From Paenisporosarcina cavernae (GTDB lineage Bacteria > Bacillota > Bacilli > Bacillales_A > Planococcaceae): a stretch of DNA of 64,000 nucleotides. Made by a program: the position numbers and the translations under genes. The DNA lies in contig NZ_CP032418.1 of assembly GCF_003595195.1 (NCBI RefSeq), positions 1,128,501-1,192,500 of the forward strand, read 5' to 3'. Positions 55,232-64,000 of this stretch are shown piece after piece (position 1 is the first letter of the stretch; the number at the start of each line of letters is the position of its first letter). A model generated the notes under the pieces. The model made no database searches and was not told the origin of the DNA. It was given only the letters and a program-made list of their open reading frames with translations.

Positions 55232-56080
55232 GTGTTCGTTATTAAAACGATAAGAATCGTCACGGATTCAACAGCTGAACTGAGGAAAAAACAAATAGAG
55301 GAATTACAAATTGAAGTTGTACCCTTAAGCATTCAATTAGATGGAAAAACATATACAGATAAAGTTGATCTTGATAGTGAAAACTTTTTAACGTTAATGG
55401 AGCAGTCTTCTGAACTACCAAAGAGTTCGCAGCCAGCTGTAGGAGTTTTTCAAGAAATGTATGATCGAATTGGATCAAATGGAGAGACAATTATCTCAAT
55501 TCATATGACTGGTGGAATGAGTGGGACTGTAAAATCCGCACAAGCTGCTGCTGATATGAGTTCATCAAACATACATGTTGTCGATTCGCAGTTTATATCT
55601 TATGCTTTATCCTTTCAAGTAATAGAAGCAGCAACTATGGCTAAGAATGGTTCGACAGAAAAAGAAATTCTGGAACGTCTTCAGCAACTACAAAATAATA
55701 CACATTTATTTGTAGTAGTTGATACGCTAGAAAACCTTGTAAAGGGTGGTAGAATAGGGAAGGGCAAAGCGATGGTAGGGTCTCTTTTAAACATTAAACC
55801 AATTGCTGCCTTAATTGATGGAGTATACACACCAGTAGCGAAAGCTCGGAGTCATAAACAAGTTGTTCAATATTTAATCAAACAATTTGATCAGCATATC
55901 ACAGGAAAAACACTCAAGCATATTGGAATATCTCATGCCTCTGGTTATAACATGATGAATCCGCTTCTGGAAAAGCTAAAAGAAAGAGGCGTGACAAATA
56001 TTGCAACCGATTTTACAAATCCTATCATTAGTACACATACAGGAATAGGTGCTATTGGATTTATGTATACGGTAGAATAG
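55232..56080 (+). CDS. DegV family fatty-acid-binding protein
   Basis: The protein of about 280 residues binds a fatty acid and delivers it to fatty acid kinase. Motifs are RIVTDSTAEL, HMTGGMSGT and ENLVKGGRIGKGKAMVG. The start is uncertain. TTG 55220 has no ribosome site and GTG 55232 overlaps it. AAAGGAAGTG (55225-55234) is optimally spaced for an ATT at 55241, which also matches the usual N-terminus of the family. I list the GTG as the conservative choice. Confidence 0.88.
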   Translation: MFVIKTIRIVTDSTAELRKKQIEELQIEVVPLSIQLDGKTYTDKVDLDSENFLTLMEQSSELPKSSQPAVGVFQEMYDRIGSNGETIISIHMTGGMSGTVKSAQAAADMSSSNIHVVDSQFISYALSFQVIEAATMAKNGSTEKEILERLQQLQNNTHLFVVVDTLENLVKGGRIGKGKAMVGSLLNIKPIAALIDGVYTPVAKARSHKQVVQYLIKQFDQHITGKTLKHIGISHASGYNMMNPLLEKLKERGVTNIATDFTNPIISTHTGIGAIGFMYTVE

Positions 56081-56367
56081 CTTCATTCTTTCAACAGCTT
56101 TGTAATAGCAGACGAATCATTTTTTTCTATAGCCTCCACTAGTAGATTTTCTACTTTCTGGGGGCTATTACTTTTGGTTAGCTACATCTAAAGCAGACGG
56201 TAGAATAACTTGATCAATCCGATACGGAAACAAACTGATTCAACAGAATGTTTAGGATGATCCGAGTATGAATAAGGATTAACAAGGTATTCCAAGAGAC
56301 GATTTACACATACACTATCACGAAAAAGCGAATAGACTTTTATCTACGAAAAGAGGATGTATAAGAA
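56081..56367. other. Intergenic region with an imperfect stem-loop, no gene seen
   Basis: ATAGCCTCC and GGGGGCTAT (56129-56168 region) flank an inner AGTAGA-TTT-TCTACT, making a branched hairpin with only a weak T run, perhaps the degV terminator. ACGGTAGAATA-CTT occurs twice, at the degV end and near 56198-56211, as a short imperfect direct repeat. No credible ORF. Confidence 0.45.
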
Positions 56368-57186
56368 GTGAAAAATTTAACATATATACTCTTTCTCCCA
56401 TTTATCTTGCTTACTCTCACTAGTTGTAGTCAATCAGAAAACGTCCCGGAATTTGCTGCACACAAACACCAATTATCGAATTATTCATTTGAAGCGACAT
56501 TCATTCCAGACAAAGTAAAGATTGTAGGAATTGGAGATTCACTTACGCAAGGTGTTGGAGATGAACAGAAAAAAGAAGGATATTTCGGGCGCATCACGGA
56601 GAAACTAGCTGAAGTAGAAGGAGTAGAATCGTTAGAGGCAGTAAATGTGGGAAAAAGAGGAAGACGTAGCGATCAATTACTTGAGTATTTAGAAACGGCA
56701 GAAGGCCAAGAGGCGATAAAAGACGCAAACATGATATTTATGACAATTGGCGGAAACGACGTTATGAAAATTGTGAAAGAAAACTTATTTAACTTACGAG
56801 TTCAATACTTTTATGAGGAGTTACCATTCTATAAAAATCGTTATACAAGTATTGTTCAAGAAATTCGTAAAAAGAATCCCTCAGCTCCTATTATTTTTAT
56901 TGGCATCTACAATCCATTTACAGTTGTGACGGATGAGAGAAGTGAATTTCAAGAAATTGTAGAGCGATGGAATGATGAAATGCAAAATGTCGCTTCTTCT
57001 GACGCGAATGGTTGCTTTGTTTCAATTGAAGAATTGTTTCGTTCCGACTCAAAACTTGTGTATCATACGGATTTTTTCCATCCTAATAGTAAAGGCTATG
57101 ATGATATTACCTCTGCAATATGGAGTCAATTACAGTTATGCGGTTTAAAGGAAATAACAAACGGGGAAATGCAAATTAGGAGGTAA
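56368..57186 (+). CDS. ypmR: GDSL/SGNH-hydrolase lipoprotein, YpmR-like
   Basis: The 272-residue protein has a lipoprotein signal with lipobox LTSC (Cys20) and an SGNH esterase domain: block I GIGDSLTQG, block III GGND and block V DFFHPN with the catalytic Asp and His. It would act outside the membrane on lipid or acyl substrates. Starts at GTG 56368 after AAGAGGA. Followed by ypmS as in B. subtilis. Confidence 0.9.
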   Translation: MKNLTYILFLPFILLTLTSCSQSENVPEFAAHKHQLSNYSFEATFIPDKVKIVGIGDSLTQGVGDEQKKEGYFGRITEKLAEVEGVESLEAVNVGKRGRRSDQLLEYLETAEGQEAIKDANMIFMTIGGNDVMKIVKENLFNLRVQYFYEELPFYKNRYTSIVQEIRKKNPSAPIIFIGIYNPFTVVTDERSEFQEIVERWNDEMQNVASSDANGCFVSIEELFRSDSKLVYHTDFFHPNSKGYDDITSAIWSQLQLCGLKEITNGEMQIRR

Positions 57187-57191
57187 TACAT

Positions 57192-57764
57192 ATGAACAAG
57201 TGGAAATTCTTTTTTTTCGCCCTACTTTTTATCTTATTGATAGGAATCGGTTGGTTGTTTTGGTATATTCAACAGCCGAGTGAAAGCACGAACTCTATTC
57301 AACCATCCGAAAATGTGAAGGGGTACACGTTTCAAGTTTCCACAACAAAACAGGATTTAGAAGGTGTAGCAAATAGTTATTTGCAACAAGAATTTGGTGA
57401 TGCACCATTGCCAATTACGATAAAAGTAAATAACCAAATTCAACTTCAAACCGAACTTCAAATTTTCTCCATTTCTATCCCTGTATTAATGAATTTTAGT
57501 CCAGAAGTTAGCGGGAACGGAGATATTATCTTAAAACAAAAATCGGTGGAAGTAGGGAAATTAGATATTCCACCTTCAACGGTGTTAAAATTGATGAAAG
57601 ATTCGATTGACTTACCAACATGGATGAATGTTCAACACGAGAAAGAACAGATATATGTTCAAATGGCGAATATTCCGACCAGTCAAAATGTGGAAGTACG
57701 AGCGAAAGAAATAGATTTAAAAGAGAACAATTTATTGTTTGATATTGTATTTCCAACGAACTAG
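57192..57764 (+). CDS. ypmS: YpmS family membrane-anchored protein (DUF2140)
   Basis: The 190-residue protein has one N-terminal membrane span (residues 6-25) and an extracytoplasmic beta-rich domain of the DUF2140 family, ending KENNLLFDIVFPTN. Function unknown. The fold suggests a lipid or peptide binder, which is inference. AGGAGG precedes ATG 57192. Lies between ypmR and msrA. Confidence 0.87.
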   Translation: MNKWKFFFFALLFILLIGIGWLFWYIQQPSESTNSIQPSENVKGYTFQVSTTKQDLEGVANSYLQQEFGDAPLPITIKVNNQIQLQTELQIFSISIPVLMNFSPEVSGNGDIILKQKSVEVGKLDIPPSTVLKLMKDSIDLPTWMNVQHEKEQIYVQMANIPTSQNVEVRAKEIDLKENNLLFDIVFPTN

Positions 57765-57775
57765 GAGGAAACTAA

Positions 57776-58306
57776 ATGCAAAAAGAAATCGCGACATTTG
57801 CAGGTGGATGCTTTTGGTGTATGGTGAAACCTTTCGACCAGTTTGAAGGTATTCATCGTGTAGTATCTGGCTATACAGGTGGACATACAGTTAATCCAAC
57901 TTATAAAGAAGTATGCTCCAATCAAACAGGCCACAAGGAAGCTGTGCAAATCGAATTTGATCCAGAACTCTTTTCATATGAAAAATTAGTGGAATTATTT
58001 TGGCAACAAATCGATCCTACAGATGCGGGAGGTCAATTCTTTGATCGAGGAGATTCATATACGACCGCAATATTTGTTCATAATGAGAACCAACGAAAGA
58101 TTGCGGAAGCTTCCAAAAATCGCTTGGAAGCGAGTGGAAAGTTTTCAAAACCAATTGTAACCCCTATTCTCGATGCGAAAGAATTTTATCCAGCTGAAGA
58201 GGAGCATCAGCAGTATTACCAAAAAAACCCAGCGCATTACAATCGTTACCATGTTGGCAGTGGACGTGCAGGTTTTACAGATAAAATGTGGGGAGGCAAT
58301 AAATAA
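57776..58306 (+). CDS. msrA: Peptide-methionine (S)-S-oxide reductase
   Basis: MsrA reduces the S form of methionine sulfoxide. The 176-residue protein has the catalytic GGCFWCMV motif (Cys near residue 13), [13 protein letters not shown] and [22 protein letters not shown] lies before ATG 57776. The stop shares one base with msrB, so the two stereospecific repair enzymes are made together. Confidence 0.96.
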   Translation: MQKEIATFAGGCFWCMVKPFDQFEGIHRVVSGYTGGHTVNPTYKEVCSNQTGHKEAVQIEFDPELFSYEKLVELFWQQIDPTDAGGQFFDRGDSYTTAIFVHNENQRKIAEASKNRLEASGKFSKPIVTPILDAKEFYPAEEEHQQYYQKNPAHYNRYHVGSGRAGFTDKMWGGNK

Positions 58307-58734
58307 TGGAAGAAAATTCAAAGAAATTACTAACGGACATGCAGTATTATGTAACCCAACAAAATGGTACAGAACCGCCTTTTCAAAATGAATATGATGC
58401 CCATTTTGAAGAAGGTATTTATGTAGATGTTGTTTCAGGAAAACCTCTTTTTCATTCAAAAGATAAGTATGATGCTGGCTGTGGTTGGCCAAGTTTTAAA
58501 CGGCCAATTGATGACGAAGAAATTACAGAGAAATTTGATACTTCTCACGGTATGAGACGAACGGAAGTAAGAAGTAAATCTGCTGACTCTCATTTGGGAC
58601 ATGTATTTCCTGATGGACCAGGTCCGAATGGATTGCGTTATTGTATCAACTCTGCCGCGCTTCGATTCATTCCTAAAGACCGCTTAAAAGATGAGGGATA
58701 TGAAAACTATTTAGTATTATTTGATAGAAAGTAG
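58306..58734 (+). CDS. msrB: Peptide-methionine (R)-S-oxide reductase
   Basis: MsrB reduces the R form. The 142-residue protein has catalytic [11 protein letters not shown], the GCGWPSF substrate segment and [13 protein letters not shown]. No CxxC zinc pairs are present, so it is the zinc-free form. Coupled to msrA. Confidence 0.96.
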   Translation: MEENSKKLLTDMQYYVTQQNGTEPPFQNEYDAHFEEGIYVDVVSGKPLFHSKDKYDAGCGWPSFKRPIDDEEITEKFDTSHGMRRTEVRSKSADSHLGHVFPDGPGPNGLRYCINSAALRFIPKDRLKDEGYENYLVLFDRK

Positions 58735-58742
58735 TCGAGTCG

Positions 58743-58955
58743 ATGAATAAATCATTTTACCAATTTGTACTGACTTTTCGAGGGGCGAAAACGTCCGAAG
58801 GTGTATTTGCAGAAGCTATGTTTGAGGACTTGTCCTTTCCAAAACAATCCAGATCATTTTCTGAAGTCTCGAGGTACATCGAAGAATTAGCAGATGAGCG
58901 ATTGTCTGCTTCTCAATTCGATGCATTATGGAGTAAATATCAGGAAAGAATATGA
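58743..58955 (+). CDS. YozE family protein (UPF0346)
   Basis: The 70-residue helical protein starts SFYQFVLTFRG and matches the UPF0346/YozE family (SAM-like fold, possibly DNA-binding). It lies 8 bases after msrB and is probably in the same transcript. Function unknown. Confidence 0.87.
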   Translation: MNKSFYQFVLTFRGAKTSEGVFAEAMFEDLSFPKQSRSFSEVSRYIEELADERLSASQFDALWSKYQERI

Positions 58956-58962
58956 AGATAGT

Positions 58963-58991
58963 TTGCATATATGCTTAAAAAGCCTTATGAT
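58963..58991 (+). promoter_or_regulatory. SigA-type promoter for deoD
   Basis: TTGCAT (58963-58968), 17 bases and TATGAT (58986-58991), about 36 bases before the deoD ATG. Confidence 0.65.
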
Positions 58992-59026
58992 AGTACGGAA
59001 ATGTTTATAGAAGTGAGGGTATTTAC

Positions 59027-59731
59027 ATGAGTGTTCACATTAATGCAAAAAAAGGCGATATCGCTGATACGATTTTATTACCAGGAGATCCACTACGTGC
59101 AAAATATATTGCTGAGACGTTTTTAGAAGACGTAACTTTATATAACGAAGTTCGTAATATGTTTGGTTACACGGGTACATACAAAGGAAAACGTATTTCG
59201 GTTCAAGGTACTGGAATGGGTGTTCCTTCTATCTCGATTTACGTTACAGAACTTATGCAAGAATATGATGTTCAAAAACTCATTCGCGTAGGGACTTGTG
59301 GAGCGATACAAAAGGATGTTAAAGTTCGCGATGTTATCATCGCACAAGGAGCTTCTACGGATTCAAAAATGAACGAAATTATTTTTAACGGGGTTAATTA
59401 CGCACCTATTGCTGATTTTGATCTTTTATTGAAAGCGTACAACGCTGGAAAAGAAAAAGGATTAAATTTAAAAGTAGGAAATGTCTTCACGGAAGATGTT
59501 TTCTATAATGAACACGCTGAACATGAGAAGTGGGCACAGTACGGTGTATTAGCGTTAGAGATGGAATCTTCTGCACTTTATACATTAGCAGCAAAATTTG
59601 GTCGTCAAGCGTTATCCATTTTAACAGTTAGTGATCACTTATTAACTGGGGAAGTCACTTCTTCAGAAGAACGTCAATTAACGTTTAATGATATGATTAT
59701 TGTTGCGTTAGAAGCAGCTATTCAAGAATAG
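59027..59731 (+). CDS. deoD: Purine nucleoside phosphorylase, DeoD type
   Basis: DeoD splits purine nucleosides with phosphate for salvage. The 234-residue protein matches the hexameric type: [33 protein letters not shown] and the [13 protein letters not shown] substrate site. AGTGAGGG precedes ATG 59027. It has its own promoter and terminator. Confidence 0.96.
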   Translation: MSVHINAKKGDIADTILLPGDPLRAKYIAETFLEDVTLYNEVRNMFGYTGTYKGKRISVQGTGMGVPSISIYVTELMQEYDVQKLIRVGTCGAIQKDVKVRDVIIAQGASTDSKMNEIIFNGVNYAPIADFDLLLKAYNAGKEKGLNLKVGNVFTEDVFYNEHAEHEKWAQYGVLALEMESSALYTLAAKFGRQALSILTVSDHLLTGEVTSSEERQLTFNDMIIVALEAAIQE

Positions 59732-59745
59732 TATGGTATAAAATT

Positions 59746-59776
59746 AAACTGTCAAATGTCATTTGGCAGTTTTTTT
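59746..59776 (+). terminator. Terminator after deoD
   Basis: AAACTGTCAAAT and ATTTGGCAGTTT pair with one G-T, loop GTC, then T run. Confidence 0.9.
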
Positions 59777-59852
59777 ACGGATATTTCGTTCATGTAAAAC
59801 GGAAATGATTCGAGGAACAAAATAGGTATTTGCACAGTAAAGGGTGAAAAGA

Positions 59853-61343
59853 ATGTCAGATTATAACGAGGATACAAAAGAAGTCATAGAGAATGATCCT
59901 AGCGATTCACCTTCTCCTGCAACGAAGTATATTCGTCTGAAACCATTTGTTTTTTTAATGATAATCTTTGCACTTATATTAAGTACTGCGGGGATTACTA
60001 TTTTTGCGTTAACATTCGGTGATGAAAAAGTAGTGGAAGTTGGAGCGCCTGAACGTCGAGAGTTTGAAAAGCTTTACCAAGTATATGATGAATTAAAAGC
60101 AAATTATTATTCAGATATCGACCAACCAGCTATTGTCAACGGTGCGATTAATGGGATGATTGAAGCACTTGGAGATCCATATTCAGATTACATGAATCAA
60201 GAAGAAGCTGCTCAATTTAATGAAAGTATTTCGTCAAGTTTTCAGGGAATAGGTGCTGAAATCCAAGAACGTGGAGGATTTATCACAGTTGTTTCTCCTA
60301 TTAAAAACTCTCCTGCAGAAAAGGCTGGACTTTTACCGAACGATCAAATCATTGAAGTCGATGGCGAATCAATCGTCGGTATGGGAGCTTCAGAAGCTGT
60401 TATGTTAATAAGAGGCGAGAAGGGTTCTGCCGTTACGTTAACGATTCAACGTGGAAAAAACAGCGAACCGATGGAATTGAAAATCATCCGTGATGAAATT
60501 CCAATTGAAACTGTTTATCCTGAAATGCTTGAAGGAAAGATAGCTCATATTCAAATTACAAGTTTCTCTGAACACACATATGAAGAGCTTGTAACTGCAC
60601 TTGATGATTTAAAATCACAAGGCATGAAAGGCTTGATTATAGACGTTCGTCAAAATCCTGGTGGATTACTAAATTCCGCAGTAGACATCTCCAATTTATT
60701 TGTCGAAGAAGGGAAAGCTTTATTCCAAACACAGGAAAAGGATCAGGAACCAACTATATATTCAGCTACAAGTGGTGAAAAAATTCAAGTGCCTGTCACA
60801 TTACTAATTGATGGTGGTAGTGCTTCTGCGTCTGAGATTCTTGCATCAGCTATGCGCGAATCCGCAGGCACAAAACTTGTTGGACTTAAATCATTTGGTA
60901 AGGGCACTGTGCAAACAGCAGATGAATTGTCTGACGGATCCAACATGAAATTTACAACTGCTAAATGGCTTACTCCTGAGGGTAATTGGATTCATGAAAA
61001 GGGTATCGTCCCGGATGTTGAAGTGGAATACCCAGCATATTCTCAACTTCCATATTTAGATCCGTCTCTTGAGTGGAAAGAAGGAAGTCTTTCAGAACAA
61101 GTAAAGGCAGCGGAAGAAATGCTTGCTGCAGTGGGGATTAACCCAGGCAAAATTGATGGATTGTATGACCAAGACACTATTACTGCAGTGAAAACACTTC
61201 AAAAAGAAAACGAACTTAAAGAAACTGGTGTTTTAATTGATGAAACGACATTCGCATTAATGGATGCTCTTCGTGAGAAAATTAAAACAGATGATCCACA
61301 GTTATTAAAAGCAAAAGAAATTGTGGAGAAAGAAATAAAATAA
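59853..61343 (+). CDS. Carboxy-terminal processing protease, S41 family (CtpB-like)
   Basis: The 496-residue protein has an N-terminal membrane span (about 30-55), a PDZ domain (FITVVSPIKNSPAEKAGLL) and an S41 protease core with Ser in GGSASASEILA and Lys in SFGKGTVQ. A C-terminal peptidoglycan-binding domain (GINPGKIDGLYDQDTITAVKTLQ) completes it. It acts outside the membrane. In Bacillus the CtpB type serves sporulation signalling, and which paralogue this is remains open. AAAGGGTGA lies 6 bases before ATG 59853. Confidence 0.92.
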   Translation: MSDYNEDTKEVIENDPSDSPSPATKYIRLKPFVFLMIIFALILSTAGITIFALTFGDEKVVEVGAPERREFEKLYQVYDELKANYYSDIDQPAIVNGAINGMIEALGDPYSDYMNQEEAAQFNESISSSFQGIGAEIQERGGFITVVSPIKNSPAEKAGLLPNDQIIEVDGESIVGMGASEAVMLIRGEKGSAVTLTIQRGKNSEPMELKIIRDEIPIETVYPEMLEGKIAHIQITSFSEHTYEELVTALDDLKSQGMKGLIIDVRQNPGGLLNSAVDISNLFVEEGKALFQTQEKDQEPTIYSATSGEKIQVPVTLLIDGGSASASEILASAMRESAGTKLVGLKSFGKGTVQTADELSDGSNMKFTTAKWLTPEGNWIHEKGIVPDVEVEYPAYSQLPYLDPSLEWKEGSLSEQVKAAEEMLAAVGINPGKIDGLYDQDTITAVKTLQKENELKETGVLIDETTFALMDALREKIKTDDPQLLKAKEIVEKEIK

Positions 61344-61346
61344 CAA

Positions 61347-61376
61347 AAAGAGCTGGCCATTTTTGGTCAGCTTTTC
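61347..61376 (+). terminator. Terminator after the S41 protease gene
   Basis: AAAAGAGCTGGCC and GGTCAGCTTTTCT form a stem with one G-T pair around ATTTTT. Confidence 0.8.
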
Positions 61377-61397
61377 TTAGTACTAGGAGGAAAAACG

Positions 61398-62309
61398 GTG
61401 GCAAAAAAAGCAGTATATTTGTTTAGTGGATTTTTAGGAAGTGGAAAAACTTCAGCTTTATTACATATCATTCGTCAATTAAAAGAAAAGGGTATAAAGC
61501 CTGCCGTGTTTATGAATGAAATTGGAAGTATGTCATTCGATTCGGATCAAATAGGAAATGACACCCCTTTGAAAGAAATTTTAGAAGGATGTATTTGTTG
61601 TACTGGTTCCGAATTAGTAGAGGCACAACTACAGCAATTATTAGCGGAGCAAGAATTCGATGTTCTTTTAATAGAGACTACAGGAGCAGCACATCCAATC
61701 GAAACATTAGATGCTGTTTTTTCCCCGCTTTTTGCAGATCAATTAGAAGTAAAAGGTATTATCACAATTGTCGATTCGACTGTTTTATTACTTCAAGAGA
61801 AGTTGTCCACAATGGCCTTAATGTTATTTCATGAACAAATTAAACACGCACATTTGTTAATTGCAAATAAAATGGATGAGTTGACGGACAACGAACAAAT
61901 GCAAGTCGTTCAAAGTCTTCAATCGAAAAATAAATTTGCATCCATTGTTCAAACATCACACGGGAAATTTTCTTCCAATGAATTAGAGAAAATCTCTTAT
62001 CAAAAAAATGCTAGTCAAACGACACCTGTTAAAATTGGGACGGATTGGCCGTTAGAAACTTCTTTCTTCCGATTTTCTGCTCCTATTTCAATTGACATGA
62101 TGGAAAATTGGTTGAAAAGCTTACCTGATACTGTCTATCGCATGAAAGGGTATGTCCCTATAGAAGGATCAAAATATCCATATGTATTTCAATATTCGTA
62201 TGGGATGGTTCAGTGGTTACCCGAGTATGTAAAAGTTCCAACTGGAATCGTTATTATTGGTGAGCGACTTCAGGAGATATCATTGAAACATGTGAATCTC
62301 TATGAGTAA
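61398..62309 (+). CDS. CobW/COG0523 G3E GTPase, putative metal chaperone
   Basis: The 303-residue protein has Walker A GFLGSGKT (11-18), the metal-binding CxCC (Cys65, 67, 68 in EGCICCTGSEL), IETTGAAHP and NKMDEL. Such proteins deliver zinc or other metals. No Zur-type operator is seen upstream, and there is no histidine-rich stretch, so the metal is unknown. The usual NEFGE motif reads NEIGS here. GTG 61398 follows AGGAGG. It overlaps the next gene by 8 bases. Confidence 0.88.
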   Translation: MAKKAVYLFSGFLGSGKTSALLHIIRQLKEKGIKPAVFMNEIGSMSFDSDQIGNDTPLKEILEGCICCTGSELVEAQLQQLLAEQEFDVLLIETTGAAHPIETLDAVFSPLFADQLEVKGIITIVDSTVLLLQEKLSTMALMLFHEQIKHAHLLIANKMDELTDNEQMQVVQSLQSKNKFASIVQTSHGKFSSNELEKISYQKNASQTTPVKIGTDWPLETSFFRFSAPISIDMMENWLKSLPDTVYRMKGYVPIEGSKYPYVFQYSYGMVQWLPEYVKVPTGIVIIGERLQEISLKHVNLYE

Positions 62310-62571
62310 TTTTGACACTTGTAAAAATGCGTACCAAAAAATCTATTCTAGTCGTAGAGCTGCACAACAAGTTGCTTGTATGGCGGAGCTTATAAAGTTA
62401 GTCGAAGCTGAATTACGTGACGAATTATCTCATCCTAGAGTTCGGAAATCTCCTGTAGAAAAGTTAGAAGAAGCAAAGTATCGAATAAGAAAAACAGCCT
62501 TAACAAATGAAGAAAGCACATCCATTTTACAACTCTATGAAGAAGTTTTCGGTAGTGTCAATACTAATTGA
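62302..62571 (+). CDS. Hypothetical protein coupled to the CobW GTPase
   Basis: The 89-residue, highly charged, mostly helical protein (ACMAELIKLVEAELRDEL, VEKLEEAKYRIRK) has two cysteines and no signal or membrane segment. ATG 62302 lies inside the end of the CobW gene, so translation is coupled. I do not recognise the family. Confidence 0.7.
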   Translation: MSNFDTCKNAYQKIYSSRRAAQQVACMAELIKLVEAELRDELSHPRVRKSPVEKLEEAKYRIRKTALTNEESTSILQLYEEVFGSVNTN

Positions 62572-62725
62572 GTTCCAATTTTTACATAGAACGTATAGTC
62601 TTTCCTTTTTGTTTTTAAAAAATATGCTTTTTTCTCGTGTAATATATGTAATAGGAATTCTCGCTAAAAATTGCTAATTTTCGACTCAAGCTTTTCCGCT
62701 ACACTAGTTTTCGAAGGAGGCGAGA

Positions 62726-63625
62726 GTGTTGAAAAAAATAGCTACATTCACACTATCAAGTTTACTTTGCTTGTCCATGGCACCGACCATGCAAGCAGCA
62801 GAAAATACAAACCAATGTAACAGTCAGGACACTTTACAATTTTCTCCTATGCAGGTGAAAAGTGACCGTTATGTGCATTCTTATCCTGTATGGTCAAAGG
62901 AAGTAAAAGTCGGCAATATTCATCTTCTGCAAAATAAGGAAGACTACCAATATATGATGGAAAAATTCTTTGGTAAAGATTCTTTTTATATATCAAAACA
63001 ACTAGAGGGTAAGAAGGAAGCGAGTTCAAACGAAAAACCTAAATCTACTTTGAACGAGCAAGCACCGTCCGAACAAACTACTTCTAAGCCTATCGTACAG
63101 AATACGGATAAAGTAATAGAACCGGTAGAAAAAACGGAGAGTACTACACCTGTTGAGGTGAGTGAAAATACCGCTCCAAATGTAAGCGAAAAAGAAGATA
63201 CGCCGGCAATTGAAACGGCTCCAACGACATCCGTAAATGACAATGCTATTGGGTCATTTGAACAACAAGTAGTTGACTTAACTAATGCAGAACGTGCGAA
63301 AAATGGATTAGCGGCATTAAAAATTGATTCTTCATTAATGGCAACAGCGGAAGCGAAGTCGCTTGATATGTCGACTAATTCATATTTTTCCCACACAAGC
63401 CCTAATTTAGGGAGTCCATTTGATCAAATGAAAGCAAAAAACATTTCGTATAAAACTGCAGGCGAAAACATTGCAATGGGACAACGTTCTCCACAAGAAG
63501 TAGTGGATGCATGGATGAAGTCTCCAGGTCATAGAGCAAATATTTTAAACAGTAAATTTACGCACATTGGTGTTGGATTTGTTGAAAAAGGTTCTTATTG
63601 GACACAACAATTTATTGGGAAATAA
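62726..63625 (+). CDS. Secreted CAP-domain protein (SCP/PR1, YkwD-like)
   Basis: The 299-residue protein has a signal peptide (KKIATFTLSSLLCLSMAPTMQAA) and a Thr/Glu/Pro-rich linker about 100-170. A C-terminal CAP domain follows: LTNAERAKNGLAAL, FSHTSPNLGSPF, AGENIAMG, and SPGHRANILN with the conserved His. Activity of bacterial CAP proteins is largely unknown. It may start at GTG 62726 or TTG 62729, both served by AAGGAGG at 62714-62720. Confidence 0.9.
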   Translation: MLKKIATFTLSSLLCLSMAPTMQAAENTNQCNSQDTLQFSPMQVKSDRYVHSYPVWSKEVKVGNIHLLQNKEDYQYMMEKFFGKDSFYISKQLEGKKEASSNEKPKSTLNEQAPSEQTTSKPIVQNTDKVIEPVEKTESTTPVEVSENTAPNVSEKEDTPAIETAPTTSVNDNAIGSFEQQVVDLTNAERAKNGLAALKIDSSLMATAEAKSLDMSTNSYFSHTSPNLGSPFDQMKAKNISYKTAGENIAMGQRSPQEVVDAWMKSPGHRANILNSKFTHIGVGFVEKGSYWTQQFIGK

Positions 63626-63645
63626 ACATTTTCCAATAAACATGA

Positions 63646-63690
63646 AAAAGATGATCTCCTGATTCGTTAGGAGATCATCTTTTCTTTTTT
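63646..63690. terminator. Convergent terminator between the CAP gene and the MATE gene
   Basis: AAAAGATGATCTCCT (63646-63660) pairs perfectly with AGGAGATCATCTTTT (63669-63683), with T and A runs on both sides. The right arm lies in the last codons of the minus-strand gene. Confidence 0.9.
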
Positions 63691-64000
63691 GCGTTGAATT
63701 CGATGTAGTCGAACGGATAACGTAATAGCTCCAATGGTTAGACCTGCTATTAAACCAATCCAGTATCCGAATGGCCCGTAATTTGTAAAGTTTGCAAAGT
63801 AATATCCAACTGGTAAGCCAATGACCCAATAAGAAATGATTGCCATGATAAACGTAACATTTACATCTTTATACCCTCTTAGTGCCCCTTGAACAGGTGC
63901 TTGAATAGCATCTGAAAGCTGGAATAGCGCTGCGTAAAGGAAAAATTGTATAGTAATAGGAATCACTTCCTGATCCGATGTATAAATGGTGGAAATGGGT
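63667..64000 (-). CDS. MATE family exporter, C-terminal fragment (cut by window end)
   Basis: The last 110 or so residues of a multidrug/toxic compound extrusion protein run off the right edge. Visible are FQLSDAIQAPVQGALRGYKDV, typical of the C-lobe of NorM-type MATE proteins, and three membrane segments. The tail is basic (RLHRIQRKKEK). Substrate cannot be inferred from this part. Confidence 0.88.
   Translation of the reverse strand, partial: PISTIYTSDQEVIPITIQFFLYAALFQLSDAIQAPVQGALRGYKDVNVTFIMAIISYWVIGLPVGYYFANFTNYGPFGYWIGLIAGLTIGAITLSVRLHRIQRKKEKMIS

Overview
The window is a block of ordinary chromosome from a low-GC Gram-positive bacterium. Gene order closely follows the aroB-hisC-tyrA-aroE / qcrABC / dapB-bshA-cca-birA-panBCD / dinG-aspB-asnS-dnaD-nth / ponA-recU / gpsB-rnpB-ypsC region of Bacillus subtilis. 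A type II pantothenate kinase, a long-form thymidylate synthase, two cold-shock genes and AT-rich codon use suggest a Bacillales member outside Bacillus proper, most likely Planococcaceae (Psychrobacillus, Sporosarcina or Lysinibacillus-like). That placement is inference. I see no tRNA, CRISPR array, prophage, intact insertion sequence or replication origin.

Layout. 1-4608: 3' end of aroB, then aroH, hisC, tyrA and aroA (aromatic amino acids). 4619-4987: a non-coding element with 15-bp terminal inverted repeats. 5130-9696: ypiA, ypiB, ypiF and the menaquinol:cytochrome c reductase genes qcrABC. 9794-12088: ypjA, a YugP-type membrane metalloprotease and a convergent YitT-family gene. 12194-17029: ypjD-dapB-mgsA-bshA-cca-birA, lacking the bshB1 gene that B. 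subtilis has between mgsA and bshA. 17064-19324: a structured leader and panBCD. 19583-26970: dinG, ypmA, ypmB, aspB, asnS, dnaD, nth. 27045-30347 (minus): recU-ponA. 30533-34601: a 53-aa orphan, yppE and the mrfAB repair pair. 34711-38568: gpsB, rnpB (RNase P RNA), ypsC, ypvA. 38676-43610: a CheX-like gene divergent from dynA, then a sulfurtransferase. 43753-47950: DUF2187 protein, lipid kinase, type II pantothenate kinase, a csp gene, RNase H-like protein, a preQ1-riboswitch-controlled queuosine precursor transporter, ypeQ and a second csp gene. 48042-56080: ypgQ, an ABC-F protein, ypgR, brxA, ypiP, a 25-aa membrane peptide on the minus strand, ypjP, thyA, dfrA, degV. 56368-64000: ypmR, ypmS, msrA, msrB, a YozE protein, deoD, a carboxy-terminal protease, a CobW GTPase with a coupled orphan, a secreted CAP protein and part of a MATE exporter.

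How the genes connect. PanBCD make pantothenate and the distant type II kinase starts its conversion to CoA. BshA and BrxA belong to the bacillithiol system, and MsrAB repair oxidised methionine. DinG, Nth, RecU, MrfAB, YpvA, YpgQ and YpjD form a large share of DNA-repair and nucleotide-pool functions. GpsB and PonA act together in wall growth. ThyA and DfrA couple dTMP synthesis to folate reduction.

I found no clearly new multi-gene system. The most interesting signals are regulatory or small: the panB leader, the preQ1 riboswitch with overlapping divergent promoters and palindromes, the 25-aa membrane peptide, a possible AUU start on degV, the TIR-bounded element behind aroA and the missing bshB1.
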